Shown here piece by piece: positions 35,170 through 45,431 of a DNA stretch of 64,000 bases. Position 1 is the first letter of the stretch. Each line of letters begins with the position of its first letter. Origin of the DNA: Bacteroidales bacterium (GTDB lineage Bacteria; Bacteroidota; Bacteroidia; Bacteroidales; VadinHA17); the NCBI GenBank assembly GCA_022865305.1, contig JALHSP010000060.1:40181-104180 (forward strand), in the 5' to 3' direction. The notes beneath the pieces were generated by a model. It was not told the origin of the DNA. It saw nothing but the letters and a program-made list of their open reading frames with translations, and searched no databases. The translations under genes and the position numbers were made by a program.

Positions 35170-36111
35170 ATGAGTGTACCCACTCCTGAAACTATAATTA
35201 AAATTACTGGTCTGAAAAAATCCTTCAAAGACCTTGCCGCTGTAGATAATATTTCATTTGAAGTCTGTAAAGGTGAAATATTTGGATTATTAGGCCCCAA
35301 TGGCGCAGGTAAAACGACAACCATTAATATGATTTGCGGATTATTGCCTGCTTCCGATGGTAAAATCGATTTTCAATCCCGTGAATTAAAAGAAATCAAA
35401 TCACTTATTGGTTATTGCCCGCAGGAAAATATTTATTTCCCGAAGCTGACTTGTTTTGAGCAGCTTGTATTTATGGGTAATCTCTATGATATACCGTCTG
35501 ACAGGTGCAGGGAAAGAGCCATGGGATTACTGGAGATGCTTGGATTAATCAACAAATCAAAAGTTTGTGCCAAAAATCTTTCTGGTGGAATGAAAAGACG
35601 TCTGAATATTGCCCTGGCGCTGATTCATGACCCCGGGATCCTGATACTGGATGAACCTGAAGCTGGTCTTGATCCGCAAAGCAGGGTCCTTGTCCGTAAT
35701 TTTATTAAATCTCTTTCAAAAGAAAAAACCATTATCCTTACCAGCCATAATATGGATGAAGTAGATCGGCTGGCTGACAGAGTAGCAATAATGGATTACG
35801 GGAAAATTATGCTGATTGATACACCATATAATCTTAAGAATTCAATTGGCGAAGGGGATGTTCTTGAAATTGAAATTATTGAAGAATCCGCAGATAAAAC
35901 AGCCGCACTTATATCGGTTTTAAAACATGAATATAATATTATTCAAAGTGGTAACTTATTGATAATAAAAGCTATACATCTAATTGACAAAATACATGGC
36001 ATAACCTCATCTATAAAAGAGGCCGGATTTACAATTAAAGAGACAAAGCTGAGGGAAAATACACTCGAGGATGTTTTTATACACCTGACCGGGAGAATGT
36101 TAAGACAATGA
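35170..36111 (+). CDS. ABC transporter ATP-binding protein
   Basis: A 313-residue ATPase with Walker A GPNGAGKT, Q-loop CPQE, signature LSGGMKRR, Walker B LILDEPEAGLDP and the switch His (LTSHNMDE). The C-terminal about 80 residues form the accessory domain typical of drug/polyketide/Nod-factor type exporters (DrrA/NatA-like). Its stop overlaps the start of the permease gene by 4 bp (ATGA), showing translational coupling. Substrate unknown. It begins 28 bp after the rhamnosidase gene. Confidence 0.92.
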   Translation: MSVPTPETIIKITGLKKSFKDLAAVDNISFEVCKGEIFGLLGPNGAGKTTTINMICGLLPASDGKIDFQSRELKEIKSLIGYCPQENIYFPKLTCFEQLVFMGNLYDIPSDRCRERAMGLLEMLGLINKSKVCAKNLSGGMKRRLNIALALIHDPGILILDEPEAGLDPQSRVLVRNFIKSLSKEKTIILTSHNMDEVDRLADRVAIMDYGKIMLIDTPYNLKNSIGEGDVLEIEIIEESADKTAALISVLKHEYNIIQSGNLLIIKAIHLIDKIHGITSSIKEAGFTIKETKLRENTLEDVFIHLTGRMLRQ

Positions 36112-37274
36112 AACTGCTCAGTATAATAATAAAAAGTCTTAAGGAACAGTGGAGGAGCTTCTGGATCCTTATTCTGACCCTGTCCATGGGACCTTTCTTT
36201 ATTTTTGTCTATTACCTTATTATTGAAACCTCAAAACCACATTATGACGTTGCAATTATAAACAACGACAAAGGATACATTCTCAGATCAGAGCCTCTTA
36301 ATAAAGGAGAAGAGTTTATACTGTTTTTTACCGGCAGTGTAAAAGACTCTGTAAATATGCCGTTTTTCATAAAGAAAGCACATGATAAAACTGATGTACT
36401 TCAGTCTCTTAAAAACAAAAAGACAGATGCCCTGGTAATCATACCGGAAGATTTTTCGGAACATCTTGTAAAACAGCAAGATGGAGATAGCACCACACCG
36501 GCAGAAATCCAATTCTACGGAGATCTTACAAATGTAAACTATCTCTTAAGCGCTTTGTGGGCAAATGAAACAATGAACTCATTTATTAAAGTGTCCACAG
36601 GATCTGAAGATTTAATTAAAATATCTGAAACAGGGATAGGCACCTCTTCAAACATTTCCGATTTTGATATGATAGTACCGGGACTTCTTATATTATCAGT
36701 AATAATGCTGATGTTCACAGCAACCATTGCATTCATTTCGGAAGTGGAAAATAAAACAATAATCAGGCTCAAACTTTCACGGATTTCAACATTTGAATTT
36801 ATTACAGGAATAACAGCTGTCCAGATAATTGTAGGGATAATATCAATTCTCCTGACACTATTAACAGCTGTAATTCTGGGTTTTGAGTTCCACGGATCTG
36901 CTGCAGTATTTATCCTCATTGCCATTCTGACAAGCATTTCTATGATAGCTTTCAGTCTTATCATTGCAGCTCTTACCAAAACAGCTAATGAGGTACTGAT
37001 TGTCGGTAACTTTCCCCTGTTCCTATTTATGTTTTTTACAGGTGCAGCATTTCCTTTCAGAAGCGAAGGCTTATTTTCTCTTTTCGGGTATCCCGTTACC
37101 CTTCAGGGATTAATGTCGCCGACACATGCAATCTCTGCCCTTAATAAGATCATGATAATGCAGATGAAACTTGGTGATATTATCCCGGAAATAATAGCTC
37201 TTATCATATTGACTGTCATTTATTTCCTGACTGGTATAATTTTATACCGGAAAAGGCATATGACATTAAAATAA
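36108..37274 (+). CDS. ABC-2 type transporter permease
   Basis: A 388-residue ABC-2 permease: one N-terminal helix (ILILTLSMGPFFIFVYYLII), an extracytoplasmic domain of about 150 residues (YDVAIINNDKGY, then DALVIIPEDFSEHL), and five to six C-terminal helices. It is the membrane partner of the ATPase with which it overlaps by 4 bp. The architecture is that of YhgE/DrrB/YbhR-like exporters; no substrate assignment is possible. Confidence 0.9.
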   Translation: MKLLSIIIKSLKEQWRSFWILILTLSMGPFFIFVYYLIIETSKPHYDVAIINNDKGYILRSEPLNKGEEFILFFTGSVKDSVNMPFFIKKAHDKTDVLQSLKNKKTDALVIIPEDFSEHLVKQQDGDSTTPAEIQFYGDLTNVNYLLSALWANETMNSFIKVSTGSEDLIKISETGIGTSSNISDFDMIVPGLLILSVIMLMFTATIAFISEVENKTIIRLKLSRISTFEFITGITAVQIIVGIISILLTLLTAVILGFEFHGSAAVFILIAILTSISMIAFSLIIAALTKTANEVLIVGNFPLFLFMFFTGAAFPFRSEGLFSLFGYPVTLQGLMSPTHAISALNKIMIMQMKLGDIIPEIIALIILTVIYFLTGIILYRKRHMTLK

Positions 37275-37306
37275 TTAATGAGGAAGTCTGAATAAGCCTG
37301 TCACCC

Positions 37307-37921
37307 TTAAAATGCGTTTCTCCGGTTTTTTATGGCTTTAATGATAAGATACAAAACAAAACCTACTCCCACGGCAAGCAGAATATATTTTAAATACGGG
37401 AATATCTGTTCCCTGATCTCAAACAAAAAATAACCGATTATAGCCAGTATAATATTCCATAATCCTGCGCCGATAAAAGTATACAGTATGAAATCACGCA
37501 GATTCATTTTTGACAACCCGGCAGGTATTGAAATAAGATGACGGAGACCCAGCACAAGACGTCCGATAAATGTTGATGATTTCCCATTCCTTTTAAAGTA
37601 ATCCTCCGCATGAATTACTTTCTCTTTGGATAAAAGAAATACTCTCCCCAGCTTTGAATCGGCAAACTTATAAACCAGTGGACGCCCAAGGTAATATGCA
37701 AGAGAATAATTTATCAGTGAACCGCAGAGAGCACCGATAGTTCCTGCCAGAATCACTATAAAAACATTCAGGTCGCCCTGGGCAGCCTTGTATGCTGCGA
37801 AAGGTATAACTACTTCAGATGGTAAAGGCAAAAAAGTACTTTCGATTGTCATCAGCAGGGCAATCGTAAAATAATTCAGGTTGGCCATGTACCAATCCAG
37901 CAGGGTTTGAATAAACTCCAT
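37307..37921 (-). CDS. DedA-family membrane protein
   Basis: A 204-residue DedA/SNARE-associated family protein. It shows the N-terminal TFLPLPSEVVIPFAAYKA, the GSLINYSLAYYLGRPLV segment, and the signature FIGRLVLGLRHLISIPAGLSKM with conserved arginines. DedA proteins are linked to lipid flipping (undecaprenyl-phosphate or phosphatidylethanolamine recycling) and membrane homeostasis. It converges on the ABC permease gene (32 bp) and lies 54 bp after the GH51 gene on its own strand. Confidence 0.9.
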   Translation of the reverse strand: MEFIQTLLDWYMANLNYFTIALLMTIESTFLPLPSEVVIPFAAYKAAQGDLNVFIVILAGTIGALCGSLINYSLAYYLGRPLVYKFADSKLGRVFLLSKEKVIHAEDYFKRNGKSSTFIGRLVLGLRHLISIPAGLSKMNLRDFILYTFIGAGLWNIILAIIGYFLFEIREQIFPYLKYILLAVGVGFVLYLIIKAIKNRRNAF

Positions 37922-37975
37922 TATTTCAAAAACTTATTTGAGGCGTCAAAGATAATAATAAAGTATTCCCTTTCT

Positions 37976-39955
37976 TTATTTTTTATAACCCAGGGTCATC
38001 ACGTTTACCGACCTTGGATCGAGATTTGTGCTGATCTTTCTGCCGGCAACGGTTACAGTACTGAAAGCAGGGTATACGCGCTTTGGATTTACTATAGTAT
38101 TATACTCATATAATTTCTTTGACTTCAGTGTTTCGATCTCCCCGTTTTTCAGGATTGAAAGCCCTTCGAGGTTTATCCTGATATTTTTTGATGAGGATGA
38201 AACATTTACAAGCTTAATATAAACTTTAGCATTGTTCTTATCGATCGAAGCACTGGCATACAGGCTGTCGGCACCAATGAGCGGCTTGCCTGCTTCCAGA
38301 ACAGGTATTACCTGGGTACCCCTGTGGGTGGAGAACATTTTCTGAACATAATAATTCGGGGTTCCAATAGTCTGAAGATTATCAAACCAGATAAGGTCAG
38401 GACGCCATTGCCACGCATCTACATGAGCCAGCAAAGGAGCATATGATGCCATATTTACCACCTCAGCATTTCTCTCAAGACCGGTCATGAATGCAGCTTC
38501 TGCCAGTGCGCTGAACCATGTATTGCGTGACTCGGATTCAGTTGTATCTCTGTCATGAGCTGCAAATTCACCGGCAAAAACTTTTATGCTTTTTCTGTCA
38601 TAGTTGTCATAGCGGTTTGCATTCTTCAAAAACCATTCCGGAGGCATATAATAGTGCTCATCAATAAGTGCCGGGCTGAGCTTTTTCAATTCTGACCATG
38701 CATATTCGAAATAGCGTCCTGCAGAGCTTGGCCCGGAACCTGAAACGATTTTAATGTCAGGGTGTTTTTGCTTTATCACCTTTTCAAACTCTTTGTATCG
38801 CTCAATGTATTGCTCTTCCCATTGTTCATTACCAATGCCGATAAATTTAAGATTGAATGGTTCAGGGTGTCCCATTGAAGCTCTTAATTTACCCCATTTT
38901 GTTGTAACTGCCCCATTGGCAAATTCGATCAGATCAAGTGCATCCTGAATATAGGGATCCAGCTCATTCAGAGGAACTACTTCACCGGCATTGTACTGGC
39001 ACGACATTCCACAGTTCAGAATCGGAAGTGGTTCTGCTCCGAAATCTTCAGATAACTGGAAATATTCATAAAATCCGAGGCCGAATGTCTGGAAATAATC
39101 CGGAGCCTGACGGTCCCGTATCTCCATATTCCAGCGGTTTATGATCATTTTTCGTGCCTCAACAGGACCAACTGTAGTTTTCCATTGATAACGGTTTGTA
39201 AGATCCCTGCCCTCAACGATACATCCTCCGGGGAAACGGACAAATCCCGGTTTCAAATCGGCGATCATCTGAACAATATCTTTTCTTAAACCACCTGCTC
39301 TGTCTTTCCACGTATCTGACGGAAAAAGTGAAACCATATCAAGATCAATTGATCCTGTTCCGGTAAATAGAAGGCGAAGAAGCGCTTCAGGCTCTGTCCC
39401 TGTAGCTTTAAATGAGGTCCGGTGATTTTCCCATGTGGTGGTAAATCCTTCAAGTTCAGTCCCTCCAAGGATCTCACCTTTTGAATTCAGCAGTTCAACC
39501 TTCAGCTTAAGGTTTGAATTTGGTGATATCTTCGCTGATACAGAAAAGTTATATTGATTATCCTTTTTTATGCCCATTCCGCGGAATCCCTCGTTTGTTA
39601 AACCGAATGCTCCGTTTGGCGCATCAATAAAAACAGTTATATAATGGGGATTGGCGCTGTTTGCCGGTGAATAAAATGTAGGGACAACCCTGCCATTACC
39701 GTTCTGACGAACCTGTCTCCAACCCATCATCGGCAATGAAAACTCAAATGATCTGTTCTTTACCAGCTCTGCATAAATTCCTCCGTCAGCTGCAAAATTT
39801 ATGTCTTCAAAAAAAACACCCCACATTGTAGGCTGAATATCTGCCACAGGCTTATTGGCAAGAATCGATATTTCATTTAACTGCTGAGCAGATAATGTAA
39901 CAAATAACATTACGGTTAAAAACAGACATAACCAGTGTTTAAGATATTTTCTCAT
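37976..39955 (-). CDS. GH51 alpha-L-arabinofuranosidase, exported, with carbohydrate-binding region
   Basis: A 659-residue exported enzyme (signal peptide LCLFLTVMLFVTLSAQQ). After an N-terminal strand region, a CBM4/9-like sandwich (about 85-210) precedes a TIM barrel with GIGNEQW (acid/base Glu about 377) and VFAGEFAAHD (nucleophile Glu about 463), and a C-terminal beta-sandwich. GH51 enzymes release terminal arabinofuranose from arabinan and arabinoxylan. It is the third glycosidase in a row (GH2, GH51, GH51) with short gaps, likely one transcript. Confidence 0.93.
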   Translation of the reverse strand: MRKYLKHWLCLFLTVMLFVTLSAQQLNEISILANKPVADIQPTMWGVFFEDINFAADGGIYAELVKNRSFEFSLPMMGWRQVRQNGNGRVVPTFYSPANSANPHYITVFIDAPNGAFGLTNEGFRGMGIKKDNQYNFSVSAKISPNSNLKLKVELLNSKGEILGGTELEGFTTTWENHRTSFKATGTEPEALLRLLFTGTGSIDLDMVSLFPSDTWKDRAGGLRKDIVQMIADLKPGFVRFPGGCIVEGRDLTNRYQWKTTVGPVEARKMIINRWNMEIRDRQAPDYFQTFGLGFYEYFQLSEDFGAEPLPILNCGMSCQYNAGEVVPLNELDPYIQDALDLIEFANGAVTTKWGKLRASMGHPEPFNLKFIGIGNEQWEEQYIERYKEFEKVIKQKHPDIKIVSGSGPSSAGRYFEYAWSELKKLSPALIDEHYYMPPEWFLKNANRYDNYDRKSIKVFAGEFAAHDRDTTESESRNTWFSALAEAAFMTGLERNAEVVNMASYAPLLAHVDAWQWRPDLIWFDNLQTIGTPNYYVQKMFSTHRGTQVIPVLEAGKPLIGADSLYASASIDKNNAKVYIKLVNVSSSSKNIRINLEGLSILKNGEIETLKSKKLYEYNTIVNPKRVYPAFSTVTVAGRKISTNLDPRSVNVMTLGYKK

Positions 39956-39997
39956 TGTCGGGAAATATTTTGATTCAATTATATGTTTATCTGAAGT

Positions 39998-41617
39998 TTA
40001 TTTGATAGTAAGCAAAACGACCGATTTCGAAGGTAGTACAACATTCAGCAGATCTCCCTGCTTTCTGGCTCCGTCAAATTTTGCAATTGCAACTGTGTTT
40101 GGTTTGTCAAACGTGTTGATGTCTGTAATTTTTGCAGAAGTCAGGACCTGGCCTGTAACTGCTGACCATTTGACCTGGTTTAAGGTTGTGCTTAAAGTAA
40201 TTGACTTGTTGGGATCAATGTTGACAAGTGTAATATGTACAACACCAGTTGAATCCATAGAAGCTGAAACATTAAGCGCCGGAAGTTTCTGGTCTCCAAG
40301 GACATAATCAGGGCTTGTGAATTTTACAGGCAGCATTTTAGCGTCCTGGTGCACTTTGTAAAGATCAAAAACATGATACGTGGGTGTAAGTATCATCTTT
40401 GAACCTTCAGTAAGTATCACTGCCTGAAGCACATTGATTGTCTGTGCAAGCTGTGCCATTTTAACCCTGTCGCAATGATTATTGAATATGTTCAATGTAG
40501 AACCGGCAATGATAGCATCACGAAGGCTGTTCTGCTGATAAAGGAATCTGGGATTTGTTCCCGGTTCCTGGTCAGTCCAAATACCCCATTCACCGATAAC
40601 CAGGGCTACCCTCTTCAGTGAATCATATTCTGTCATTACCGCATCATGCCCTTTGATGATTTCATCAATGCGGAGAGCATTCTGCATAGTTCCGAAATAA
40701 GTCGCTTCTGTGAAATTGGTTGCCGAGCCCTGGCTCTGGACCGCGACAGGTGGTTGAGCAGGTGCTCCCTGTGCATTCACAGGCCTCGGACCCTGTCCCA
40801 TTCTGCCTCTCGGCGGACGCGTGTAATAGTGCACATCCATTCCCCACATCATGCTTCTTCCTCCTCCTCCTGCCAGACCCTGCATCAAAACATCAGTCCA
40901 CTGATAATTCGAAGAATTTGCTCCGCTGGCTATTTTTCTCAGCATTGTTCCCGGGTAGTTTTTTGCAAATGATGAATATTGCCTGAATTGCGTTACATAG
41001 TATTCAGCCGTCATGTTACCGCCGCAGCCCCAATTCTCATTGCCAATACCCCAGAAGGAGACTCCCCATGGTTTTTCATGCCCATTTTGCTTTCTCATAT
41101 TTGTCATCGGGCTTATCCCGTCGTAGTTGAGATATTCAATCCACTTGCTCATCTCTTCGACTGAACCGCTTCCAAGGTTTCCGACAATGACAGGCTCTGT
41201 ATTAAGCAGTTCACAAAGCTGGAGGAATTCATGCGTACCGAAGCTATTATCTTCGGTGACGTTCCCCCAGTTGGTATTTATCATTGTAGGACGCTGATTC
41301 CTCGGGCCAATGCCATCACGCCAGTGATATTCATCGGCAAAGCATCCACCAGGCCATCTCAGGTTTGGTATCTGAATCTTTTTCAGCGCTTCAACAATAT
41401 CAAGACGGATACGGTCCTGTTTCGGTACAGGCATGCTTTCATTCACCCAGTAACCATCATATATACATCTCCCGAGATGTTCCGAGAAATGACCATAAAT
41501 GTGACGGTTTATAGTATATTTCGACGCTCCTGCATCAACAACCAGGGCCACAGACGACTGACCAAAAACACTAAAGTTAATGGCCAGTACAAATAAAATC
41601 AGTGCTGTTTTTTTCAT
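39998..41617 (-). CDS. GH51 alpha-L-arabinofuranosidase, exported, with Pro/Gln-rich insertion
   Basis: A 539-residue exported GH51 enzyme (signal peptide ending VFGQ). The catalytic residues are visible in GIGNENWGCGG (acid/base Glu194) and VIGEWGIWTDQ (nucleophile Glu343), with the family N-terminus YGHFSEHLGRCIYDG. Residues about 267-298 are an unusual Pro/Gly/Gln-rich insertion (PPRGRMGQGPRPVNAQGAPA) right after the DVHYYT strand, where most relatives have a short loop. It lies 42 bp upstream of the other GH51 gene. The two GH51 proteins belong to different subgroups by length and architecture, so they probably act on different linkages. Confidence 0.93.
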   Translation of the reverse strand: MKKTALILFVLAINFSVFGQSSVALVVDAGASKYTINRHIYGHFSEHLGRCIYDGYWVNESMPVPKQDRIRLDIVEALKKIQIPNLRWPGGCFADEYHWRDGIGPRNQRPTMINTNWGNVTEDNSFGTHEFLQLCELLNTEPVIVGNLGSGSVEEMSKWIEYLNYDGISPMTNMRKQNGHEKPWGVSFWGIGNENWGCGGNMTAEYYVTQFRQYSSFAKNYPGTMLRKIASGANSSNYQWTDVLMQGLAGGGGRSMMWGMDVHYYTRPPRGRMGQGPRPVNAQGAPAQPPVAVQSQGSATNFTEATYFGTMQNALRIDEIIKGHDAVMTEYDSLKRVALVIGEWGIWTDQEPGTNPRFLYQQNSLRDAIIAGSTLNIFNNHCDRVKMAQLAQTINVLQAVILTEGSKMILTPTYHVFDLYKVHQDAKMLPVKFTSPDYVLGDQKLPALNVSASMDSTGVVHITLVNIDPNKSITLSTTLNQVKWSAVTGQVLTSAKITDINTFDKPNTVAIAKFDGARKQGDLLNVVLPSKSVVLLTIK

Positions 41618-41652
41618 ATTGAGAATCTTTTAAAGCTGAAAATGATTTGTAA

Positions 41653-43503
41653 TTATTTAAAAACTATTTTATTAGCAGCATCATACATTTTCTGGCTGGC
41701 AGCTTTTAATTGAGTTTCAGGAATTTTAATAACCTTCCTGTCATAAGTCATAAGACCATTACACTCAATTTCAACATCAGTTGTCTGGGTATATATGGCA
41801 GCTGACAAGCCTCTTTTTATAAACGGGACTATCTGGTTGAGATATCCTGAATAAGTTGTAAATAAAGTATCTGCGTCCTGGAATGTCCTGTACCCCCAGT
41901 TGTTCTTATCAAGCCAGGTATGCCCTTCGAGGGGAAGTCCCAGACCACCGAATTCGCCAAGGACCAGAGCCTGTTTTGAACCGAAGACTTCAGGTTTTGC
42001 CATAACCGGACCAGGATAATTATGCAGATCAAGTATATGACCGACTTCATGGAAATTTCCTCCGCTTGCACTATTAACCAGCCGTGAGGGATCCTTTTGC
42101 ATCGTCCATTTTGTGATTTCAACACTTTTAAACTGACCCCAGGCTTCATTAAATGGAACCCACACAACAATACACGGAGAATTGTGCAGGTAATTTATAA
42201 TAGCATTCCATTCAGTCCTGTATATTCTTTCTGATGTTTCTGTCCGGATCTTATCCGACCCGCCTTCCATACCCGGTCGTGTATTCCACTGACCTCCTCC
42301 AAGGTCTCCGCTTGGCATATCCTGCCATACCAGCATACCTGTCATGTCACAATGATAATACCAGCGGGCAGGTTCAACCTTTACATGCTTTCTTATTGTA
42401 TTGAAACCCATTTCTTTGGTTTTAACAATATCAAAGAGAAGGGCTTCATCAGTCGGTGCAGTGTACAAACCATCAGGCCACCATCCCTGGTCAAGAGGGC
42501 CGTACTGGAAAACAAATTTATTATTGAGCATCATCCTCAGAACACCATTTTCATCAGGACTGACAGAGATCTTACGCATGGCAAAATAGCTTTTAACCTC
42601 ATCCGTTATTTTGCCTTTTCGCATCACCGAAATCTTCAGATCGTACAGGAAAGGATTATCAGGAGACCATAATTTCGGATTATTTACAGGCAAAACAATT
42701 CCTGTTCCGATTGTAGCGTCCTTTTCAAGAACGGTTTTCTCACCTTCACGGACTGAAATATGTATTACGTCACCAGGTTCCTGATTCTCAACCCTGACAT
42801 CCACAGAAAGAATCTGTCTGTCGATATCAGGAACCATTTTTAATGAAGATACATAAGCTTCAGGAACTGCCTCCAACCAGACTGTCTGCCAGATACCGGT
42901 TACCGAGGTATACCAGATACTACCAGGTTTTGATACCTGTTTGCCGCGTGGTTGAGGACCTTTGTCAGCAGGATCGGTAACCCGAAGCTCCAGAAGCTGC
43001 TGTCCGTTTGATTTAAGCAGATCAGTTATATCGAAATAGAATGGATCATAACCACCCTGGTGAGATCCGGCCTTAGTGCCATTCACATAAATGTCTGATA
43101 ACCAATCAACTGCCCCAAATTGTAACAATACATGTTTGTTTTTAAAGGATTTTGGAACTGTGAATCTTGTTCTGTACCATAATATATTTTCCTGACCTAC
43201 AGGTTTATTTACCCCGGACAGAGCAGATTCCACTGCAAAAGGGACAAGTATTTTCCCATGAAAAACTTTTGGCATGGTTCCATTTGCAGGGGTAATAGCG
43301 TAATCCCATAAACCATTGAGACTTTTCCATTCAGTTCTGACCATCTGGGGCCGGGGGTACTCAGGAAGCGGATTCAGGGGATTCACATTTGCTGACCATG
43401 TGGTTGTGAATTTATTGCCGGCAATTTTCCAGCCGGAAACCTGCGCATGATTGATTCCTGGAAACAATACCATTACTAACAAAACAGATAATAACTTTTT
43501 CAT
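41653..43503 (-). CDS. GH2-family glycoside hydrolase, exported
   Basis: A 616-residue exported GH2 enzyme (signal peptide ending INHA). Domains: sugar-binding jelly roll (about 50-215, RTEWKSLNGLWDYAITPANG, DWLSDIYVNGTKAGSHQGGY), immunoglobulin-like (about 216-310), and TIM barrel with MGFNTIRKHVKVEPARWYYHCD, WVPFNEAWGQ (acid/base Glu about 453) and LGEFGGLG (likely nucleophile Glu about 517). The family covers beta-galactosidase, beta-glucuronidase and related activities; the exact one is open. It heads the GH2-GH51-GH51 row. Confidence 0.9.
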   Translation of the reverse strand: MKKLLSVLLVMVLFPGINHAQVSGWKIAGNKFTTTWSANVNPLNPLPEYPRPQMVRTEWKSLNGLWDYAITPANGTMPKVFHGKILVPFAVESALSGVNKPVGQENILWYRTRFTVPKSFKNKHVLLQFGAVDWLSDIYVNGTKAGSHQGGYDPFYFDITDLLKSNGQQLLELRVTDPADKGPQPRGKQVSKPGSIWYTSVTGIWQTVWLEAVPEAYVSSLKMVPDIDRQILSVDVRVENQEPGDVIHISVREGEKTVLEKDATIGTGIVLPVNNPKLWSPDNPFLYDLKISVMRKGKITDEVKSYFAMRKISVSPDENGVLRMMLNNKFVFQYGPLDQGWWPDGLYTAPTDEALLFDIVKTKEMGFNTIRKHVKVEPARWYYHCDMTGMLVWQDMPSGDLGGGQWNTRPGMEGGSDKIRTETSERIYRTEWNAIINYLHNSPCIVVWVPFNEAWGQFKSVEITKWTMQKDPSRLVNSASGGNFHEVGHILDLHNYPGPVMAKPEVFGSKQALVLGEFGGLGLPLEGHTWLDKNNWGYRTFQDADTLFTTYSGYLNQIVPFIKRGLSAAIYTQTTDVEIECNGLMTYDRKVIKIPETQLKAASQKMYDAANKIVFK

Positions 43504-43561
43504 AGTTGACTTTTAAGTGTCCTTTTTACACTTATTATTTTAATTAACAAATTAGAAATTA

Positions 43562-45391
43562 TTAACCTTTTCTGATTGCCCTGAACCAGTTTGGTATGGC
43601 ATTAAATATAATTATAATAACCGAAATTATGATACTTAACGTCAGTATTAGATTGATCAGTCCCGGAATCATTGTTGCAGCTTCACCTACCTGGGGGATA
43701 TAAATATTTTTTATGTTCAGGAATGCTGCAGTCATAGTAGTTATGCCTACAAATGTCATTGGCAAAATTGTCACCCATGCATACTTTGTCCTGCCGCGGT
43801 TTATTATAAAAGAGGTCCCTATAGCCAGGGCAATTGTGGCAAGTAGCTGATTGGCAGTACCGAACATTGGCCAGATTGTAGCTACTGTCCCGGTATAGAT
43901 GAAATAACCCCAGGCAAAAACAATCAGGCCGCTGGTTATCAGGTTTCCCGGCAGCCAGTTGGTTTTCTGAAATGGCGGATAAATTTTACCAAATGCTTCC
44001 TGTAGTAGAAATCTGCCGATACGTGTTCCGGCATCGATTGTTGTCAGAATAAATAATGCCTCAAACATTATGGCAAAATGGTACCAGTACGACATCAGGT
44101 GCTTCATGCCGGGAATAGATGAGAATATATATGCCATTCCGACTCCCAGAGAAACAGCTCCCCCTGTGCGTCCTGCAATTTTTTCACCAACGCTGGCAGA
44201 AAGCTGATCAATATTTGATTCTGTGAAACCCATTTCATACAGTTTCGGAAGTATTGCCTGGAGCTTTTCAACCGGAACATTTATCTGAAAATAATCTAAC
44301 GGAAGGAGGCTGGTTGCAGCGATCAATGCCATAATGCTGATAGCACCCTCAGTAAGCATTGAACCAACGGCAATAGGCTTTATATGAGACTCTTTCATCA
44401 CCATTTTGGGAGTTGTTCCGGAACTTACCAGAGAGTGAAATCCGGAAATTGCACCACAGGCAATAGTAATGAAAAGGTAAGGGAATAATTTCCCCGGAAT
44501 TATAGGCCCTCCCCCTTTACCGAACTCAGTAAATGCCGGCATCTTTATTTCCGGTGCGACAATAATCAACCCTATTGCGAGTAATCCGATTACTGAAATT
44601 TTCATAATAGAACTCAGGTAATCGCGGGGGGAAAGTAAAAGCCATACCGGAAGAACTGATGCAAGAAATCCGTAAACGGCGATAATAATCGTCAGTGTCT
44701 TATGATTAAATGTAAACCAGGTTGAAAACTGGGAATCAGGTACATATCGGCCAAATACAACTGCAAGTACCAGCATAATTACACCGAATAGTGTTGCTTC
44801 AAGTGTTTTGCCTTTCCTGATCTTAAACATCCACAATCCCATAATAATTGCAATAGGAATGGTAGATGCAATGGTGAATGTTCCCCACGGGCTTTCAGCC
44901 AGAGCATTAACGACCACCAGACCTAATCCTGCCAGAGCAACAATTATAATCAGTATAATAGCAAAGGTTGTTGTAATACCGCTGACTTTATTGATTTCAG
45001 CTTTTGCTATAGCTGCGAGTGACTTACCATCGTGCTGGACTGAAGCAGTCAATATTACGAAATCGTGGACTGCACCTGCCATAACAGCGCCGATCAGCAT
45101 CCATAAAAATCCGGGCATGAATCCAAACTGTGCTGCCAGAACAGGCCCGACAAGAGGGCCTGCCCCGGCAATTGCAGCAAAATGATGGCCGAATAATACC
45201 CATTTATTCATTGGATAATAATTCTGACCGTCATACAGCCTGTGTGCCGGGGTTAGCGCCAGATCGTTTGTTACCGCAACCTTTGCCGCAACAAAGCTGA
45301 AATAGAGCCTGTAAGCAATTGCAAAAAGGGCTATGGAACCGATTACAAATGGCATTGCATTCATCTGGCTGATGAAATTAGAAACAATCAC
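43562..45391 (-). CDS. cstA: CstA-family carbon starvation/peptide or pyruvate transporter
   Basis: A 609-residue polytopic protein with the CstA signature set: [57 protein letters not shown] and [13 protein letters not shown]. CstA proteins import peptides or pyruvate and are induced on carbon starvation in enteric bacteria. It lies between the GH2 and kup genes on the same strand with gaps of 58 and 40 bp. The start [18 protein letters not shown] is plausible; ATG at residue 11 or 13 is an alternative. Confidence 0.92.
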   Translation of the reverse strand: MIVSNFISQMNAMPFVIGSIALFAIAYRLYFSFVAAKVAVTNDLALTPAHRLYDGQNYYPMNKWVLFGHHFAAIAGAGPLVGPVLAAQFGFMPGFLWMLIGAVMAGAVHDFVILTASVQHDGKSLAAIAKAEINKVSGITTTFAIILIIIVALAGLGLVVVNALAESPWGTFTIASTIPIAIIMGLWMFKIRKGKTLEATLFGVIMLVLAVVFGRYVPDSQFSTWFTFNHKTLTIIIAVYGFLASVLPVWLLLSPRDYLSSIMKISVIGLLAIGLIIVAPEIKMPAFTEFGKGGGPIIPGKLFPYLFITIACGAISGFHSLVSSGTTPKMVMKESHIKPIAVGSMLTEGAISIMALIAATSLLPLDYFQINVPVEKLQAILPKLYEMGFTESNIDQLSASVGEKIAGRTGGAVSLGVGMAYIFSSIPGMKHLMSYWYHFAIMFEALFILTTIDAGTRIGRFLLQEAFGKIYPPFQKTNWLPGNLITSGLIVFAWGYFIYTGTVATIWPMFGTANQLLATIALAIGTSFIINRGRTKYAWVTILPMTFVGITTMTAAFLNIKNIYIPQVGEAATMIPGLINLILTLSIIISVIIIIFNAIPNWFRAIRKG

Positions 45392-45431
45392 CTAAAATAG
45401 ACATTTCCCCGAATACAAGAAATTCTAATTA

